A DNA stretch of 61,124 nt from Myxococcus xanthus (GCF_013116825.1 NZ_JABFNS010000042.1:1-61124), one strand, 5' to 3'. Positions 26,893 to 35,364 are shown, counted from the stretch's first letter. The notes: generated from the sequence alone by a model not told the origin. A program made the numbers and translations.

Positions 26893-28980
26893 GTGTCTGT
26901 TCAGAATCCAGGAGCGCCGAGCCGGCCCACGGCAGACATGCTGGATGGCGCGATTGGCGCGGCGGTTGCCGCACTGGAGCAGCTTCCCGTCGCGGAGATG
27001 CTGGCTTCCACGGGAGCAGGCGTTCATTCGGTGGACTCACCGGCGGCGGCAACGCTGGTCCTCCTCGCGCTGGCCGAGAGCGAGGGGGCTGCACATGCGC
27101 ATGGGGCGTCCTGCATGCGGCGGCTGCTCTCCAGTCGCGCATCGACTGGCTTCTGGCGTTTCTCCTCGGATTCGGGACGGTCGGAAGCGGGGGAGTCCGC
27201 CCGCGCGCTGGTGGCGTTGAGGCAATGGAACATGCCGTTGGACCCACCCCCGGCGCTCGCTGCGCTCCTGTCGCGCGACGTCGCGGGGGCGCCTGGCCAG
27301 ACATCGTCCGAGTCCAGAGCGGCGGCCATCGAAGGCGTTCTTCCTGAAGCGGACGTCGCCATGACCGCGGACCTCCTGCTCCTGGCGGCGCACGAGGGGC
27401 GGTCGCTACCGGGCCGCGCCGCGCTTGTTTCCGAGAAGGTTCGAACCCAGGGGCTTCTGGGCTGCGCCCGCGGCGAGCCAGCGGTTTCGCCTCTCCTGCT
27501 GGGCTACCTGCTGACGCGCTGGGTTCGTCACGTGGGGGACCACTGGCAGCTCGCGGTCCCCCTTCGGGCAGAGCTCATCTCGCTCTGGGAGAAGGGGGAG
27601 GTGCGCGGCGCGGTGAATGTCGCCCTCGCGATGAGCGCCCTGATGAACCTGGGGCGCCCCACGGACGTCAACCTCTTCGAGCGGACGTTGGATTCCATGG
27701 CGGCCCTGCTGCTGCGCGAGCAGAGCGAGGAGGGGCTCTGGCCCGTGGCGCCGCTGTACGAGGCCGGAGACGTCGTCTACGGCTCGCTGGAGGCATCGGC
27801 GGCGCTGTGTGTCGAAGCGCTCGTCCGGTACGTCCGAATCGCGCGCATCGCGGCGGACCGGACCGACAACTTCCTCCCGGGGGCGCTCCCGCCTCGGTCG
27901 GGCACCTGGAAGGAGACGTTGGCGGCCTTCGACAGTGATTATCCGCCCGCGTTGTTTTCTCCCGAGTCGCGGGCCCGCCTGCTCGCGTTGGGCGAATGGC
28001 TGCCGGCGGCCCTGGAGGGCGATGGGGGCTTCGAGGTCCGGCTGCTGGAGGGGACGCCTCGGGTGGACTTCATCCTGGGGATCAAACACGACGGGCAGGC
28101 GCTGCTTGCTGGCAGGCATCCCCACTCAGAACTCCCAGCGCCCTTGTTCGCCGCTCCCGAGTGGCGGCGCATTCGCGACTTCGCGCGAGCGTGGGCTGAG
28201 CCGGGCGGGCTGCTCGACCGGGAAGTCGACGCGTTCTGGCTGGAGTTCGACCTGGATGCGCCAGTCGCCTCGCCTCCGCTGCCCATCGTGTTCCTCTGCA
28301 CACGGGACCAGCCTGTCGCCGTCAACGAAGCGCTCCACCGGCAGAAGTCGGATACCTACCGCGCGACACTCCACGCGGGGCTTCCGCTCTTGCGTGGGGA
28401 TGAGGCGCCGCTCACTCCAGAGCTCCAGCGAGGAATGGATGTCTGCATCGAGGCGCTGCCTCCCGGTGCACACCTCTATGCGGCCTGCGTGATGATGTCG
28501 CGGCGCAGCAAGAACCTCCGCTTCACGCTCAAGAACGTGCCTCCCGAGAGCATGGTGGCGTACCTGGAAGCCGTGGCGTGGCCAGGAGACATCCAGCAGT
28601 TGCGGGACACCCTCGCGTGGGTCCTTCCGCTCGGCGTCAATCGCTTCATGCTCAACCTGGACCTGGCGCCGCAGCTGCTGCCGACGCTGGGGCTCGAGTG
28701 CTCGTTCCAGGGGCGTGCGCAGCCCGCCGAGGAGCCCCGGTGGCAACGCCTGCTCGACGAGCTCGTGACGCGGGGGCTCTGCGCACCCTCACGGCGCGAC
28801 GCGCTGCTGGCGTGGCCGGGTCGCACGCAGGTCAACCTGTCCGCTGGCTCGGCCACGCGAGAGAGTGTCTTCGATAAGCGGCTCGCGCACGTCAAGCTGG
28901 GGTTGACGGGGGCCCCGGTGATTGAAGCCAAGGCCTATCTGGCCACACATCGCACCTCCGAACTGCTCCGGCCGCGTTGA
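26893..28980 (+). CDS. Protein of unknown function, first gene of RiPP-type operon
   Basis: A 695-residue cytoplasmic protein. I chose GTG 26893 because GGAGGAA lies 6 bases before it; a TTG at 26827 is possible. The N-terminal half (to about 320) is helical, with segments such as TGFWRFSSDSGRSEAGESA and EEGLWPVAPLYEAGDVVYGS that recall the alpha/alpha-toroid repeats of terpene cyclases and prenyltransferases. This resemblance is weak and the DxDD or QW motifs of true cyclases are not evident. The C-terminal half (about 350-695) is a second domain ending in HVKLGLTGAPVIEAKAYLATH; I do not recognise it with certainty. It is the first gene of four on this strand and likely assists peptide modification. 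I assign no reaction. Confidence 0.7.
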   Translation: MSVQNPGAPSRPTADMLDGAIGAAVAALEQLPVAEMLASTGAGVHSVDSPAAATLVLLALAESEGAAHAHGASCMRRLLSSRASTGFWRFSSDSGRSEAGESARALVALRQWNMPLDPPPALAALLSRDVAGAPGQTSSESRAAAIEGVLPEADVAMTADLLLLAAHEGRSLPGRAALVSEKVRTQGLLGCARGEPAVSPLLLGYLLTRWVRHVGDHWQLAVPLRAELISLWEKGEVRGAVNVALAMSALMNLGRPTDVNLFERTLDSMAALLLREQSEEGLWPVAPLYEAGDVVYGSLEASAALCVEALVRYVRIARIAADRTDNFLPGALPPRSGTWKETLAAFDSDYPPALFSPESRARLLALGEWLPAALEGDGGFEVRLLEGTPRVDFILGIKHDGQALLAGRHPHSELPAPLFAAPEWRRIRDFARAWAEPGGLLDREVDAFWLEFDLDAPVASPPLPIVFLCTRDQPVAVNEALHRQKSDTYRATLHAGLPLLRGDEAPLTPELQRGMDVCIEALPPGAHLYAACVMMSRRSKNLRFTLKNVPPESMVAYLEAVAWPGDIQQLRDTLAWVLPLGVNRFMLNLDLAPQLLPTLGLECSFQGRAQPAEEPRWQRLLDELVTRGLCAPSRRDALLAWPGRTQVNLSAGSATRESVFDKRLAHVKLGLTGAPVIEAKAYLATHRTSELLRPR

Positions 28981-29034
28981 GTCGTCATTCCCGTGGCCTG
29001 CATTGACGCTCGGGGATACGAATTGATACGTTGA

Positions 29035-29052
29035 ATTCTGAATATTCAGAAT
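29035..29052. promoter_or_regulatory. AT-rich 18-bp perfect palindrome before the MBL gene
   Basis: ATTCTGAATATTCAGAAT is a perfect palindrome of low GC content in an otherwise GC-rich region. It ends 9 bases before the GTG start of the MBL-fold gene. It could be an operator or a small hairpin that covers the ribosome binding region, as no good Shine-Dalgarno is visible for that gene. Confidence 0.5.
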
Positions 29053-29061
29053 GGGCAGGCT

Positions 29062-30759
29062 GTGCAGACTTTCATCGAGCACCTGGGCCACACTTCTTTT
29101 GTCATTCAGCGCGGTCCTCTGAGGGTTCTCATCGACCCGGTGCTGGTGCTGCGGGAGCTGGAGTTCCGGCAGCCTGCGTGTCCCGCGTGGTTCTTCGATG
29201 ACCTGTCGTCGGTGGACGCGGTCTTCTTCTCCCACGCGCACGACGACCATCTCCATCCACCCAGCCTGTTGGGGCTTCGCGAAGACGTCGCCCTCTACTT
29301 CCTCGACAGGCCGAAGCCGGGCGCGGCGCCCGAGTCGAGCGCTCGCGCGATTCTCACGGCGCTGGGCTTTCGCAATCTCCATCCCTTCCAGGAGGGGGAC
29401 GTCGTCGAGCTGGCCCAGGACCTGCGCATCCACATCCTGCCCGCGCAGTGTTCGGGGGAGGGCGAGGATCAATGTGCCCTGCTGGTGGAGACGCCGGATG
29501 TGCTGGCGCTGGACGCGGTGGACGTGACGGATTCCCCCCGGACGCGCGAAGCGCTTGAGGCCTTCCGGGGCCGCGTTGATGTCGCCTTCGTCCCCACGGG
29601 GGCCTCGGTCCAGTGGCAGGGCTTCTGGAATCAGATGGACTCCGTGGGAGCGCTCGCGTTCTGCGACTGGTTGAAGCCAGCGCGTATCGCGACCTGTGGG
29701 GGCACGCTGTCCATGGCGGGGCGGCCGCGGGAAGACCGCCTGGAGCGCTACCCGGTCGACCGGGCGCATTGGATGGCCGCCGCGGTGACTCGCGCGCATG
29801 ACTCGGCGCTCCTGCCCTGGAAGCCCCCGTACCGGCTCGTCTACGGCGAGCACGTCCTGGAGCGCTGCGCGCTGCTGCAGCCCGGCCGTCGCTTCGAACC
29901 GGCGCGAGGGCAGCGGCGTCCTCAGGCCCTGCTGACGACCTTCTTCACGGGATATCACCCGAGCAAACCCATTCAGCGTTGGGGATGGGGAGACAGCAAC
30001 GACCTCGTGCGTTGGCTGGAGCCGTTCGAGGCCATCCGGGAAGTGCTGCGCGCATCCACCCACGACCTGCGCTACCTGCTGGAGCGGTGCCAGCTGTCCG
30101 TCAACAAGACCCCCGCGGCGGTCCTGGTGCCCCGGACGCTCCGCTGCCTCGTGGAGGGTAAGGCCTTCGAGCTCGCGGCGAGGGTGGTCTCACTCCTCCC
30201 GTCGAAAATCTCGGAGCCCACGGACATGGATGCTGGCTACTTCGCCGCTGTCGAGGCCACGCTCCAGTGCGAGCCGGCGCTCGAGGCGCCGCTGCGGGAG
30301 GACCTGGCGGCCTGCCTGTGGATGGACCGGGGCCTGTTCCACATCCAGTGCATGTCACGCCGGATGAAGGAGCTGGCCCGCCGTGACGAGCGCACCGAGG
30401 CGCTTCGCGCGACCCACGTGTCGGTCCTGCGTGACAGCCTCCTCCAGCGCCGCCCGGTGTTGGGGCCCTACCACCTGCGCGTCACGCGAGACCTGGCGCG
30501 GCTGCTGGACGCGCGCCCGCTGTCGCCGGAGACGTCGGAGGTCCTGTGTTACGCGAGCCCGGCGGGCATCCGCCATCAGCCGCTGTCGACGCTCGAGGTG
30601 CTCCTGCTGGACCAATGTGACGGACGCACGGTCGCCGAGATGGTCGGCGACGTGAGCGCGGCCCTCTCCCTGCCTCACGACGACGTCCGGTCGGCCATCT
30701 TCACGTTCCTGTCCCATCTGTCGCACGAGTCGCCGTTGGTGCTCGACTGGAGTCACTGA
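29062..30759 (+). CDS. Metallo-beta-lactamase-fold protein with RRE-like C-terminus
   Basis: A 565-residue protein. Residues 1-270 form a UlaG-type MBL hydrolase domain: FIEHLGHTSFVIQ at the start and the metal motif HxHxDH at His58-Ala-His60-Asp-Asp62-His63. The centre (about 290-480) is helical and unassigned. The last 80 residues (STLEVLLLDQCDGRTVAEMV, then DVRSAIFTFLSHLSHESPLVL) look like a PqqD-type winged helix, the fold used by RiPP recognition elements to bind leader peptides. That reading is inferred from pattern alone. The GTG start lacks a clear ribosome site. It shares one base (TGATG) with the next gene, so they are coupled. A hydrolytic or oxidative step on the peptide is possible. 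Confidence 0.8.
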   Translation: MQTFIEHLGHTSFVIQRGPLRVLIDPVLVLRELEFRQPACPAWFFDDLSSVDAVFFSHAHDDHLHPPSLLGLREDVALYFLDRPKPGAAPESSARAILTALGFRNLHPFQEGDVVELAQDLRIHILPAQCSGEGEDQCALLVETPDVLALDAVDVTDSPRTREALEAFRGRVDVAFVPTGASVQWQGFWNQMDSVGALAFCDWLKPARIATCGGTLSMAGRPREDRLERYPVDRAHWMAAAVTRAHDSALLPWKPPYRLVYGEHVLERCALLQPGRRFEPARGQRRPQALLTTFFTGYHPSKPIQRWGWGDSNDLVRWLEPFEAIREVLRASTHDLRYLLERCQLSVNKTPAAVLVPRTLRCLVEGKAFELAARVVSLLPSKISEPTDMDAGYFAAVEATLQCEPALEAPLREDLAACLWMDRGLFHIQCMSRRMKELARRDERTEALRATHVSVLRDSLLQRRPVLGPYHLRVTRDLARLLDARPLSPETSEVLCYASPAGIRHQPLSTLEVLLLDQCDGRTVAEMVGDVSAALSLPHDDVRSAIFTFLSHLSHESPLVLDWSH

Positions 30760-32180
30760 TGCAATTCCAAGATGCCTTCACGTTCCCGACGCCGTTGTCC
30801 CCCGAGACGGAAGCCTCGGCGCGTGAGCTGTTGCGTGCGCAGCAGATGGGGCAGCTCGATCTGCTCATGGGCTGGGTCCAGCAGCCGGAGCGGCTCGGGA
30901 AGTTGGGGGGATGTGCCGCGGAGCTCCAATCCCTCCTCTCCGAGGCGTTCGAGCTCGTCGAGCGCGCGCCGGCGCTGGCGCGTGAGTTCCTGGAGCACTG
31001 GAGCACGACGGTGCTGCTCGGCCGCTTGTTGGGGCCCGCCGCCGTCGGGCCTGGCTTGATTCAATGCCTGATGGGCAACCTCGCGTCCCTGCTCATCGTC
31101 CAGCGGCTGCGGGGAGAGGTCACCCACGGCGAAGCCTTCTTCGTGACGCCGCGGACCCTCTACTGCCTGCCCCGGGGGGAGCGGCTCGACGTGCGCGGCC
31201 TCGGCGAGGGGCGCGTCGTTTGGCACTTCTCTGGCGCGGAGTGCCTGCTCTCCGCCGAGGGGCACGCCGGCCCCGGGCTGCGCATCCCGCTGCCGCTCAC
31301 GGGCGATGCGCCCGTGAGCATCCAGCCGTTGCCCTGGTCCGAGACCTGGAACGTTCCGGTGCTGGACGACAGTGAGATGCTCGGCATCACCGGCCGGCGC
31401 GAGCAAGCGGGCATCCCGGACGACGGGAGCACGGGCACCTGGCGGCCCATGCCCCTGCTGCGAAGCACGGAGGAGGCCTTCCACATCCTGAGGGAGCTGT
31501 GGCCCGAAGTGCTCGACTGGGCCCGCGTGTTGCTCCCCGCGCTCGTCGACATGGGAGGCCCGGAGAACCGGAGCGTGCGCTGTTCGTCCTCGTATGGGGC
31601 TGGCACGCCCGTCTTCCTCACGCGCGTGGCCCACGGCCTGGAGCATGCGGAGGACCTGGTCCACGAACTGCAGCACGAGCGCATGTATCTGCTGCTCGAC
31701 TCGCGCGCATTCGGGCGGTGGGACGACTCACGCCCCGAGTTCGTCTCCGCCTACCGCACCGACCCTCGCCCCCTCCGAGGCGTGCATCTGGGCCTGCACT
31801 CCTTCCTGGCGGTGAACCGGCTCCGGCTGCGGGCGCTGGACAGGCCCGAGTTCAAGCAGCGGGAGTGGCGCTTCCAGTTGCTCAAGTCACACCGCTGCAA
31901 CCTGCTCTCCTTCCGGACCCTCCTGGACTTCGAGCGTCCCACGCCCGAAGGGCGCGTGCTCCTCGCGCAGATGGCCCAGGCCCTGAGTGAGCAGCACCCG
32001 CTCATCGAGCGTGTCGCGGATGCGGACATGGACCAGGCCTTCGACGCTTGGATGAAGCAGCACTTCTCGCGAGTGGCCGCCTGCGGCCCCGTGGTGAATG
32101 ACGCCGAGACATACATGGACTGGCGCGAGGCGGCAGCGCTCGCGGCCCGCTATACCCAGCACGCCGGAGGTGCCGCATGA
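30759..32180 (+). CDS. HExxH-type protein (putative peptide beta-hydroxylase)
   Basis: A 473-residue protein with an HExxH motif at His302-Glu303-Leu-Gln-His306 (VHELQHERMYLLLD), followed by GVHLGLHSFLAVNRL. This layout is that of the HEXXH-motif RiPP enzyme family, which was first named for the motif and later shown to include 2-oxoglutarate-dependent peptide beta-hydroxylases rather than peptidases. The N-terminal 290 residues are mostly helical with a strand-rich segment near 150-215. Its ATG overlaps the stop of the MBL gene, and its stop overlaps the start of the radical SAM gene by 4 bases (ATGA), so it works with both. The reaction is predicted, not shown. A protease is the main alternative. 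Confidence 0.82.
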   Translation: MQFQDAFTFPTPLSPETEASARELLRAQQMGQLDLLMGWVQQPERLGKLGGCAAELQSLLSEAFELVERAPALAREFLEHWSTTVLLGRLLGPAAVGPGLIQCLMGNLASLLIVQRLRGEVTHGEAFFVTPRTLYCLPRGERLDVRGLGEGRVVWHFSGAECLLSAEGHAGPGLRIPLPLTGDAPVSIQPLPWSETWNVPVLDDSEMLGITGRREQAGIPDDGSTGTWRPMPLLRSTEEAFHILRELWPEVLDWARVLLPALVDMGGPENRSVRCSSSYGAGTPVFLTRVAHGLEHAEDLVHELQHERMYLLLDSRAFGRWDDSRPEFVSAYRTDPRPLRGVHLGLHSFLAVNRLRLRALDRPEFKQREWRFQLLKSHRCNLLSFRTLLDFERPTPEGRVLLAQMAQALSEQHPLIERVADADMDQAFDAWMKQHFSRVAACGPVVNDAETYMDWREAAALAARYTQHAGGAA

Positions 32181-33682
32181 GGGTCCCAGGGTTGCGTTAT
32201 CGCGACGAGTGGTTGCCCAACTTCTTCCCCGCGAAGCAGGTGGGCCCCGACCACTTCGTGCGGCTGTCCCGGACGGGCGCCATGCAGCTGCTGTCCGCCG
32301 CGGAGAATGCCCAGCTCGACGAAATCTCCATGGATGAGGCCCTGTTCGCGCGGCTCGAGCAGACCAGCCACCTCATCACCGCGCAGAACTCCTCGCGCGT
32401 GCTGGAGGACCTCAAGCGCTGGCATGACCGGACCTACGCGGGGCCGGGGCTCCACATCGTCGTGCTGTCCAAGCGGTGCAACCTCAACTGCACCTACTGC
32501 CACATGAACCCGGAGAACATCTCCGCGGACTCCAAGCGCTTCGACATGCAGCCCGACGTCGCGGATGCCATCATCCGCTTCGCGCTCGGTTCTCCGGCCC
32601 CCTTCCTGGGCTTCGAGTTCCAGGGCGGCGAGCCCTTCTTGAACTTCGAGGGCATGAAGTACTTCGTCGAGGAGGCCCGCAGGCAGAACGAAGCCGTGGG
32701 CAAGCGGCTTCGCTTCTCCGTGGTGAGCAACCTCATGGTCGCCACCGACGAGCACATCGCGTACTGCAAGGAGAACCGCATCAACGTGTCGTATTCGTTG
32801 AACGGTCCCGAGGACATTCACGACTCATTCCGAGTCACGCGGAGCGGGGCGGGCAGCTTCCGCAAGGTCATGGAGCGGCTGTCCCACTTCCGCGACCGGT
32901 TCCCCGGGGTGCTCAGCGCGTCGCCCCTGTGCGTGGTGGGGGCCTCCAACGCCAAGGAGCTGAAGCGCACCATCGACTTCTATCATGCGGAGGGCTTCAA
33001 GGACCTCGCCATCCTCAAGCTCAAGGCCCTGGGCAACGCCCGCAAGGAGAAGCTGCCCTTCGACATCCAGGACTTCCTCCACTACTACCTGGACGCGCTC
33101 GATTACATCTACGAGAAGAACCGCCAGGAGAACGAGAACTACTCCGAGCGCGTGGTCCGGGTCGTCCTGGCCAAGATTCTCCAGTCGACGGATACGGGCT
33201 TCGTGGACTGGCGCAACCCGGTCGGGGACTTCGGTTCGGCCATCACTTATGACCATGACGGCGAAATCCTGCCGTCGGACGAAGCCCGTTCGATGCGCTC
33301 CGAGTTCGGCTTGGGCAACGTGAAGGGGACGACCTATGACGCGCTCATCCGCAACAAGGCCACGTTCCGGTCCATGAACCTGTCGCTGCGGGATCGTGAC
33401 CCGCAGTGCCGCGAGTGCGCTTTCAATCCCTACTGCGGCGTGCTGCCGGTGCTCGACTATGCCCGGACCGGGGACGCGACGCCGCGCCCCCATGCGTCCG
33501 AGGAATGCCTGCAGACGTTGGCGGTGGTGGAGTGGGTCCTGCGCAAGCTCGTGGAGGACCCCATCCCCCTGTTGCGGATGATGCCTGGAATGGACGCCGC
33601 CCTGGTGGAGATGGCCAACGGTTTGCCGACAGAGCCTGCCTCGCAGGCCATGCCGCCGATGCTGAGCGTGCAGAGCGGCTGA
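32177..33682 (+). CDS. Radical SAM peptide maturase resembling HxsB
   Basis: A 501-residue radical SAM enzyme. The cluster motif is Cys101-x3-Cys105-x2-Cys108 (CNLNCTYCHMN). EFQGGEPFLNFEGMKYFVEEA follows, as in the peptide-modifying HxsB/FxsB branch. The C-terminal auxiliary cysteines are Cys411, Cys414, Cys420 (CRECAFNPYCGVLPVLDY) and Cys444, a layout I recall from HxsB of the His-Xaa-Ser system. Such enzymes install carbon-carbon or other cross-links in RiPP precursors. Its ATG overlaps the previous stop by 4 bases. It is convergent with the GT9 gene, 30 bases apart. No HxsC or HxsD-like gene is seen. The nearby peptides end in a segment with HTS, which fits a His-Xaa-Ser substrate. Confidence 0.9.
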   Translation: MRVPGLRYRDEWLPNFFPAKQVGPDHFVRLSRTGAMQLLSAAENAQLDEISMDEALFARLEQTSHLITAQNSSRVLEDLKRWHDRTYAGPGLHIVVLSKRCNLNCTYCHMNPENISADSKRFDMQPDVADAIIRFALGSPAPFLGFEFQGGEPFLNFEGMKYFVEEARRQNEAVGKRLRFSVVSNLMVATDEHIAYCKENRINVSYSLNGPEDIHDSFRVTRSGAGSFRKVMERLSHFRDRFPGVLSASPLCVVGASNAKELKRTIDFYHAEGFKDLAILKLKALGNARKEKLPFDIQDFLHYYLDALDYIYEKNRQENENYSERVVRVVLAKILQSTDTGFVDWRNPVGDFGSAITYDHDGEILPSDEARSMRSEFGLGNVKGTTYDALIRNKATFRSMNLSLRDRDPQCRECAFNPYCGVLPVLDYARTGDATPRPHASEECLQTLAVVEWVLRKLVEDPIPLLRMMPGMDAALVEMANGLPTEPASQAMPPMLSVQSG

Positions 33683-33712
33683 GGCCGCAGGGGCTGGCGC
33701 CCTCGCCGCCGC

Positions 33713-34690
33713 TCAGGCGGGGCGCAGCCGCCCGGCGGCGAGGTCCGTGAGCGCGCCGAGGACTTCTTCCTCGGTGATGTCGTCCATGCTCCCGTTCCCG
33801 GTGGGCTCGCGGAAGGCCGGCGTGAAACGGAAGCCCCATTGCTGGGGGGAGGTCGTTCCGAACAGGCCCACCGAGGGGAGCCGGAAGAAGTCCGCCGCGT
33901 GCAGCATGCAGGAGTCGATGCCGAGGAAGCCATCACAGGCGCCGAGCAGCGCCATGGCGACATCGAGTGGGGCGCCTGCGATGGACAGCACGCGGCCTTC
34001 ATGGACCATGGGCGCCAGCTCCGTGGCGTTGTAGTCCACGTTGAGCACGAGCCATTCGGGATGGGCTGCCAGGAAGGCGTCCAGCACGGCGCGGTAGCGG
34101 GCGACGGGCCACTGTTTCCGGGAGCCGGTCTCCGTATGGAGCGCGAGCACCTTGGCCCCGTCGGGGACGCTGTCACGAAAGCGCCTGGCGGCCTCGGCGG
34201 CCTCGGCCGTCAGCACGGGGGGCTGGGCGAAATCCTCCAGCCGCAGGGTGGGGTCCACATGCTGGGCCAGCGAGAAGAGCCGGTCCGCGGAATGCTGGGA
34301 CTCTTCACCCCGGACCCACTGCTTGTAACGGCGATACAGGCCGACCGTCTCGGTGGCCGCCGGGAACCCCTCGAGCAGCTCGGAGACACCCGTCGCGTGC
34401 CAGGTGTTGAAACAGACAAACAAGTCGCAGTCCCCCACCGCCTGCCGGAGCATCTCTGCGTCGATGCTTCGCTCCGTGCCTTGCGTGGTCGCGCGGACCT
34501 CGTGAATCTTCATGAGCCCGAGCTCTTGATAGAAGAACAGGCTTGAATCACCTGGCGCACCCACCAGTCTGATTTGACCCGGGTACAGCTGACTCAGGGC
34601 GCGTAGGGCGGGAAGGGCGAGGAGCCGGTCCCCAATCCCATTCAGGTGAAATACGACGGGGGCCTGGGCAGAACGAAGTTTCTGCTGCAT
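33713..34690 (-). CDS. GT9 (heptosyltransferase-like) glycosyltransferase
   Basis: A 325-residue protein of glycosyltransferase family 9. VVFHLNGIGDRLLALPALRAL is the nucleotide-sugar enzyme start, and the donor-binding half shows ALHTETGSRKQWP and GIDSCMLHAADFFRLPSVGLFG. Family 9 transfers heptose or related sugars to LPS core, but here it is the last gene after three precursor peptides, so a peptide sugar transfer is a reasonable inference. The ATG at 34690 is used because the two broken copies upstream align from there; no good ribosome site precedes it. The frame continues upstream to 34747 without family sequence. LPS core modification is the alternative. Confidence 0.85.
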   Translation of the reverse strand: MQQKLRSAQAPVVFHLNGIGDRLLALPALRALSQLYPGQIRLVGAPGDSSLFFYQELGLMKIHEVRATTQGTERSIDAEMLRQAVGDCDLFVCFNTWHATGVSELLEGFPAATETVGLYRRYKQWVRGEESQHSADRLFSLAQHVDPTLRLEDFAQPPVLTAEAAEAARRFRDSVPDGAKVLALHTETGSRKQWPVARYRAVLDAFLAAHPEWLVLNVDYNATELAPMVHEGRVLSIAGAPLDVAMALLGACDGFLGIDSCMLHAADFFRLPSVGLFGTTSPQQWGFRFTPAFREPTGNGSMDDITEEEVLGALTDLAAGRLRPA

Positions 34691-34723
34691 GGAGGGGGCA
34701 ATCCTTGCGTCAAGACATCCTGC

Positions 34724-34752
34724 CCCCGGCGTGCCGGGTGGGGTCACCGGGG
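34724..34752 (-). terminator. Weak hairpin between peptide 1 and the GT9 gene
   Basis: CCCCGG pairs with CCGGGG across a 17-base loop that includes CCCGGcgtgCCGGG as an alternative small stem. It occupies the place where the other two peptides have stronger hairpins. It could act as an attenuator that lets some transcripts continue into the GT9 gene. Confidence 0.35.
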
Positions 34753-34764
34753 CGCAGGGACCTG

Positions 34765-34962
34765 CTAGAACCAGCCGTCAGACGTGTGGTTGGAGTGCTC
34801 CCACGGATAATCGACGGGGGCGGCCGCGCGCGCGGAGATCTGGGCGAAATCACCGCGACCCAGGATGATGCTCAGCTGGCCGCGGAGCGCGTCCACCTTC
34901 GCGGGATCCAGCTGCTTGTACGTCACCACCTCGGGCTTCAGATCGACGTTGCTCTCAACCAT
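34765..34962 (-). CDS. Precursor peptide 1 of a putative RiPP
   Basis: A 65-residue peptide. The leader (about 1-45) reads MVESNVDLKPEVVTYKQLD, continuing to KVDALRGQLSIILGRGDF, and is nearly identical to those of peptides 2 and 3. The candidate core starts after the Ala-rich SARAAA segment and ends EHSNHTSDGWF. The last seven residues are the same in all three. AGGAG lies 6 bases before the ATG. Compared with the other two it has the more divergent core (YPWEHSN in place of KEPQDHTS), so it may give a different product. It is directly followed by the intact GT9 gene. Its own upstream region is truncated and fused to a GT9 remnant. Confidence 0.85.
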   Translation of the reverse strand: MVESNVDLKPEVVTYKQLDPAKVDALRGQLSIILGRGDFAQISARAAAPVDYPWEHSNHTSDGWF

Positions 34963-35017
34963 GAGGGACTCCTGGGGAGGTGAATCAAATCACACGCGCG
35001 GCACGAGCTTGTCTCCG

Positions 35018-35086
35018 GAGGAGCCGGTCTCCAATCCCATCCAGGTGGAACACCACCGGGGCTTGGAGCGAGTGATGCTCCTGCGG
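35018..35086 (-). pseudogene. Remnant A of the GT9 gene 5' end
   Basis: On the reverse strand, 23 codons read PQEHHSLQAPVVFHLDGIGD and RLL, matching codons 1-24 of the GT9 gene (QQKLRSAQAPVVFHLNGIGD), with one codon deleted. The start ATG is replaced by CCG. The match stops where it meets the upstream flank of peptide 1. It lies between peptides 1 and 2. Confidence 0.85.
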
Positions 35087-35120
35087 CGGGGAGGGGGCAA
35101 TCCTTGCGTCACGACAACCT

Positions 35121-35154
35121 GCTCCCCGGTGCCCAGGGATGGGCGCCGGGGAGC
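35121..35154 (-). terminator. Hairpin downstream of peptide 2
   Basis: GCTCCCCGG and CCGGGGAGC pair outside, GCCC and GGGC inside, around a 6-base loop, starting 10 bases after the peptide 2 stop codon on the reverse strand. Likely terminator or attenuator. Confidence 0.6.
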
Positions 35155-35163
35155 AGAGACCTG

Positions 35164-35364
35164 CTAGAACCAGCCGTCAGACGTGTGGCTGGTGTGATCC
35201 TGCGGCTCCTTGACGACGACGGCGCCCGCGCGAGCGGACATCGTGGGGAACTCGCCACGACCCAGAATCATGCTCAGCTGGCCGCGGAGCGCGTCCACCT
35301 TCGCGGGGTCCAGCTGCTTGAACGTCACCACCTCGGGCTTCAGAACGATGTTGCTCTCAACCAT
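35164..35364 (-). CDS. Precursor peptide 2 of a putative RiPP
   Basis: A 66-residue peptide with the leader MVESNIVLKPEVVTFKQLD and KVDALRGQLSMILGRGEF, and the end QDHTSHTSDGWF. It carries two consecutive His-Thr-Ser units, which matches the His-Xaa-Ser theme of the nearby HxsB-like enzyme. Differences from peptide 3 are a few residues and a 3-residue insertion near residue 46 (AGAVVV). The ATG at 35364 has AGGAG six bases upstream; a longer in-frame start at 35406 would add 14 residues not found in peptide 1. It has its own copy of the upstream region (35381-35530). Confidence 0.87.
   Translation of the reverse strand: MVESNIVLKPEVVTFKQLDPAKVDALRGQLSMILGRGEFPTMSARAGAVVVKEPQDHTSHTSDGWF

Noticed and set aside
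30759..32180. Reading the HExxH protein as a zinc protease that removes the leader.
   Set aside because: The residues around the motif and its RiPP setting fit the HExxH hydroxylase family better; a protease role is kept only as an alternative.
33713..34690. GT9 enzyme as an LPS core heptosyltransferase.
   Set aside because: No other LPS genes are nearby and its 5' end is copied with the peptide genes, which ties it to the peptide unit; not fully excluded.
34691..34747. A longer N-terminus of the GT9 protein.
   Set aside because: The broken copies align from the ATG at 34690, and the added residues have no family match and cover the hairpin region.
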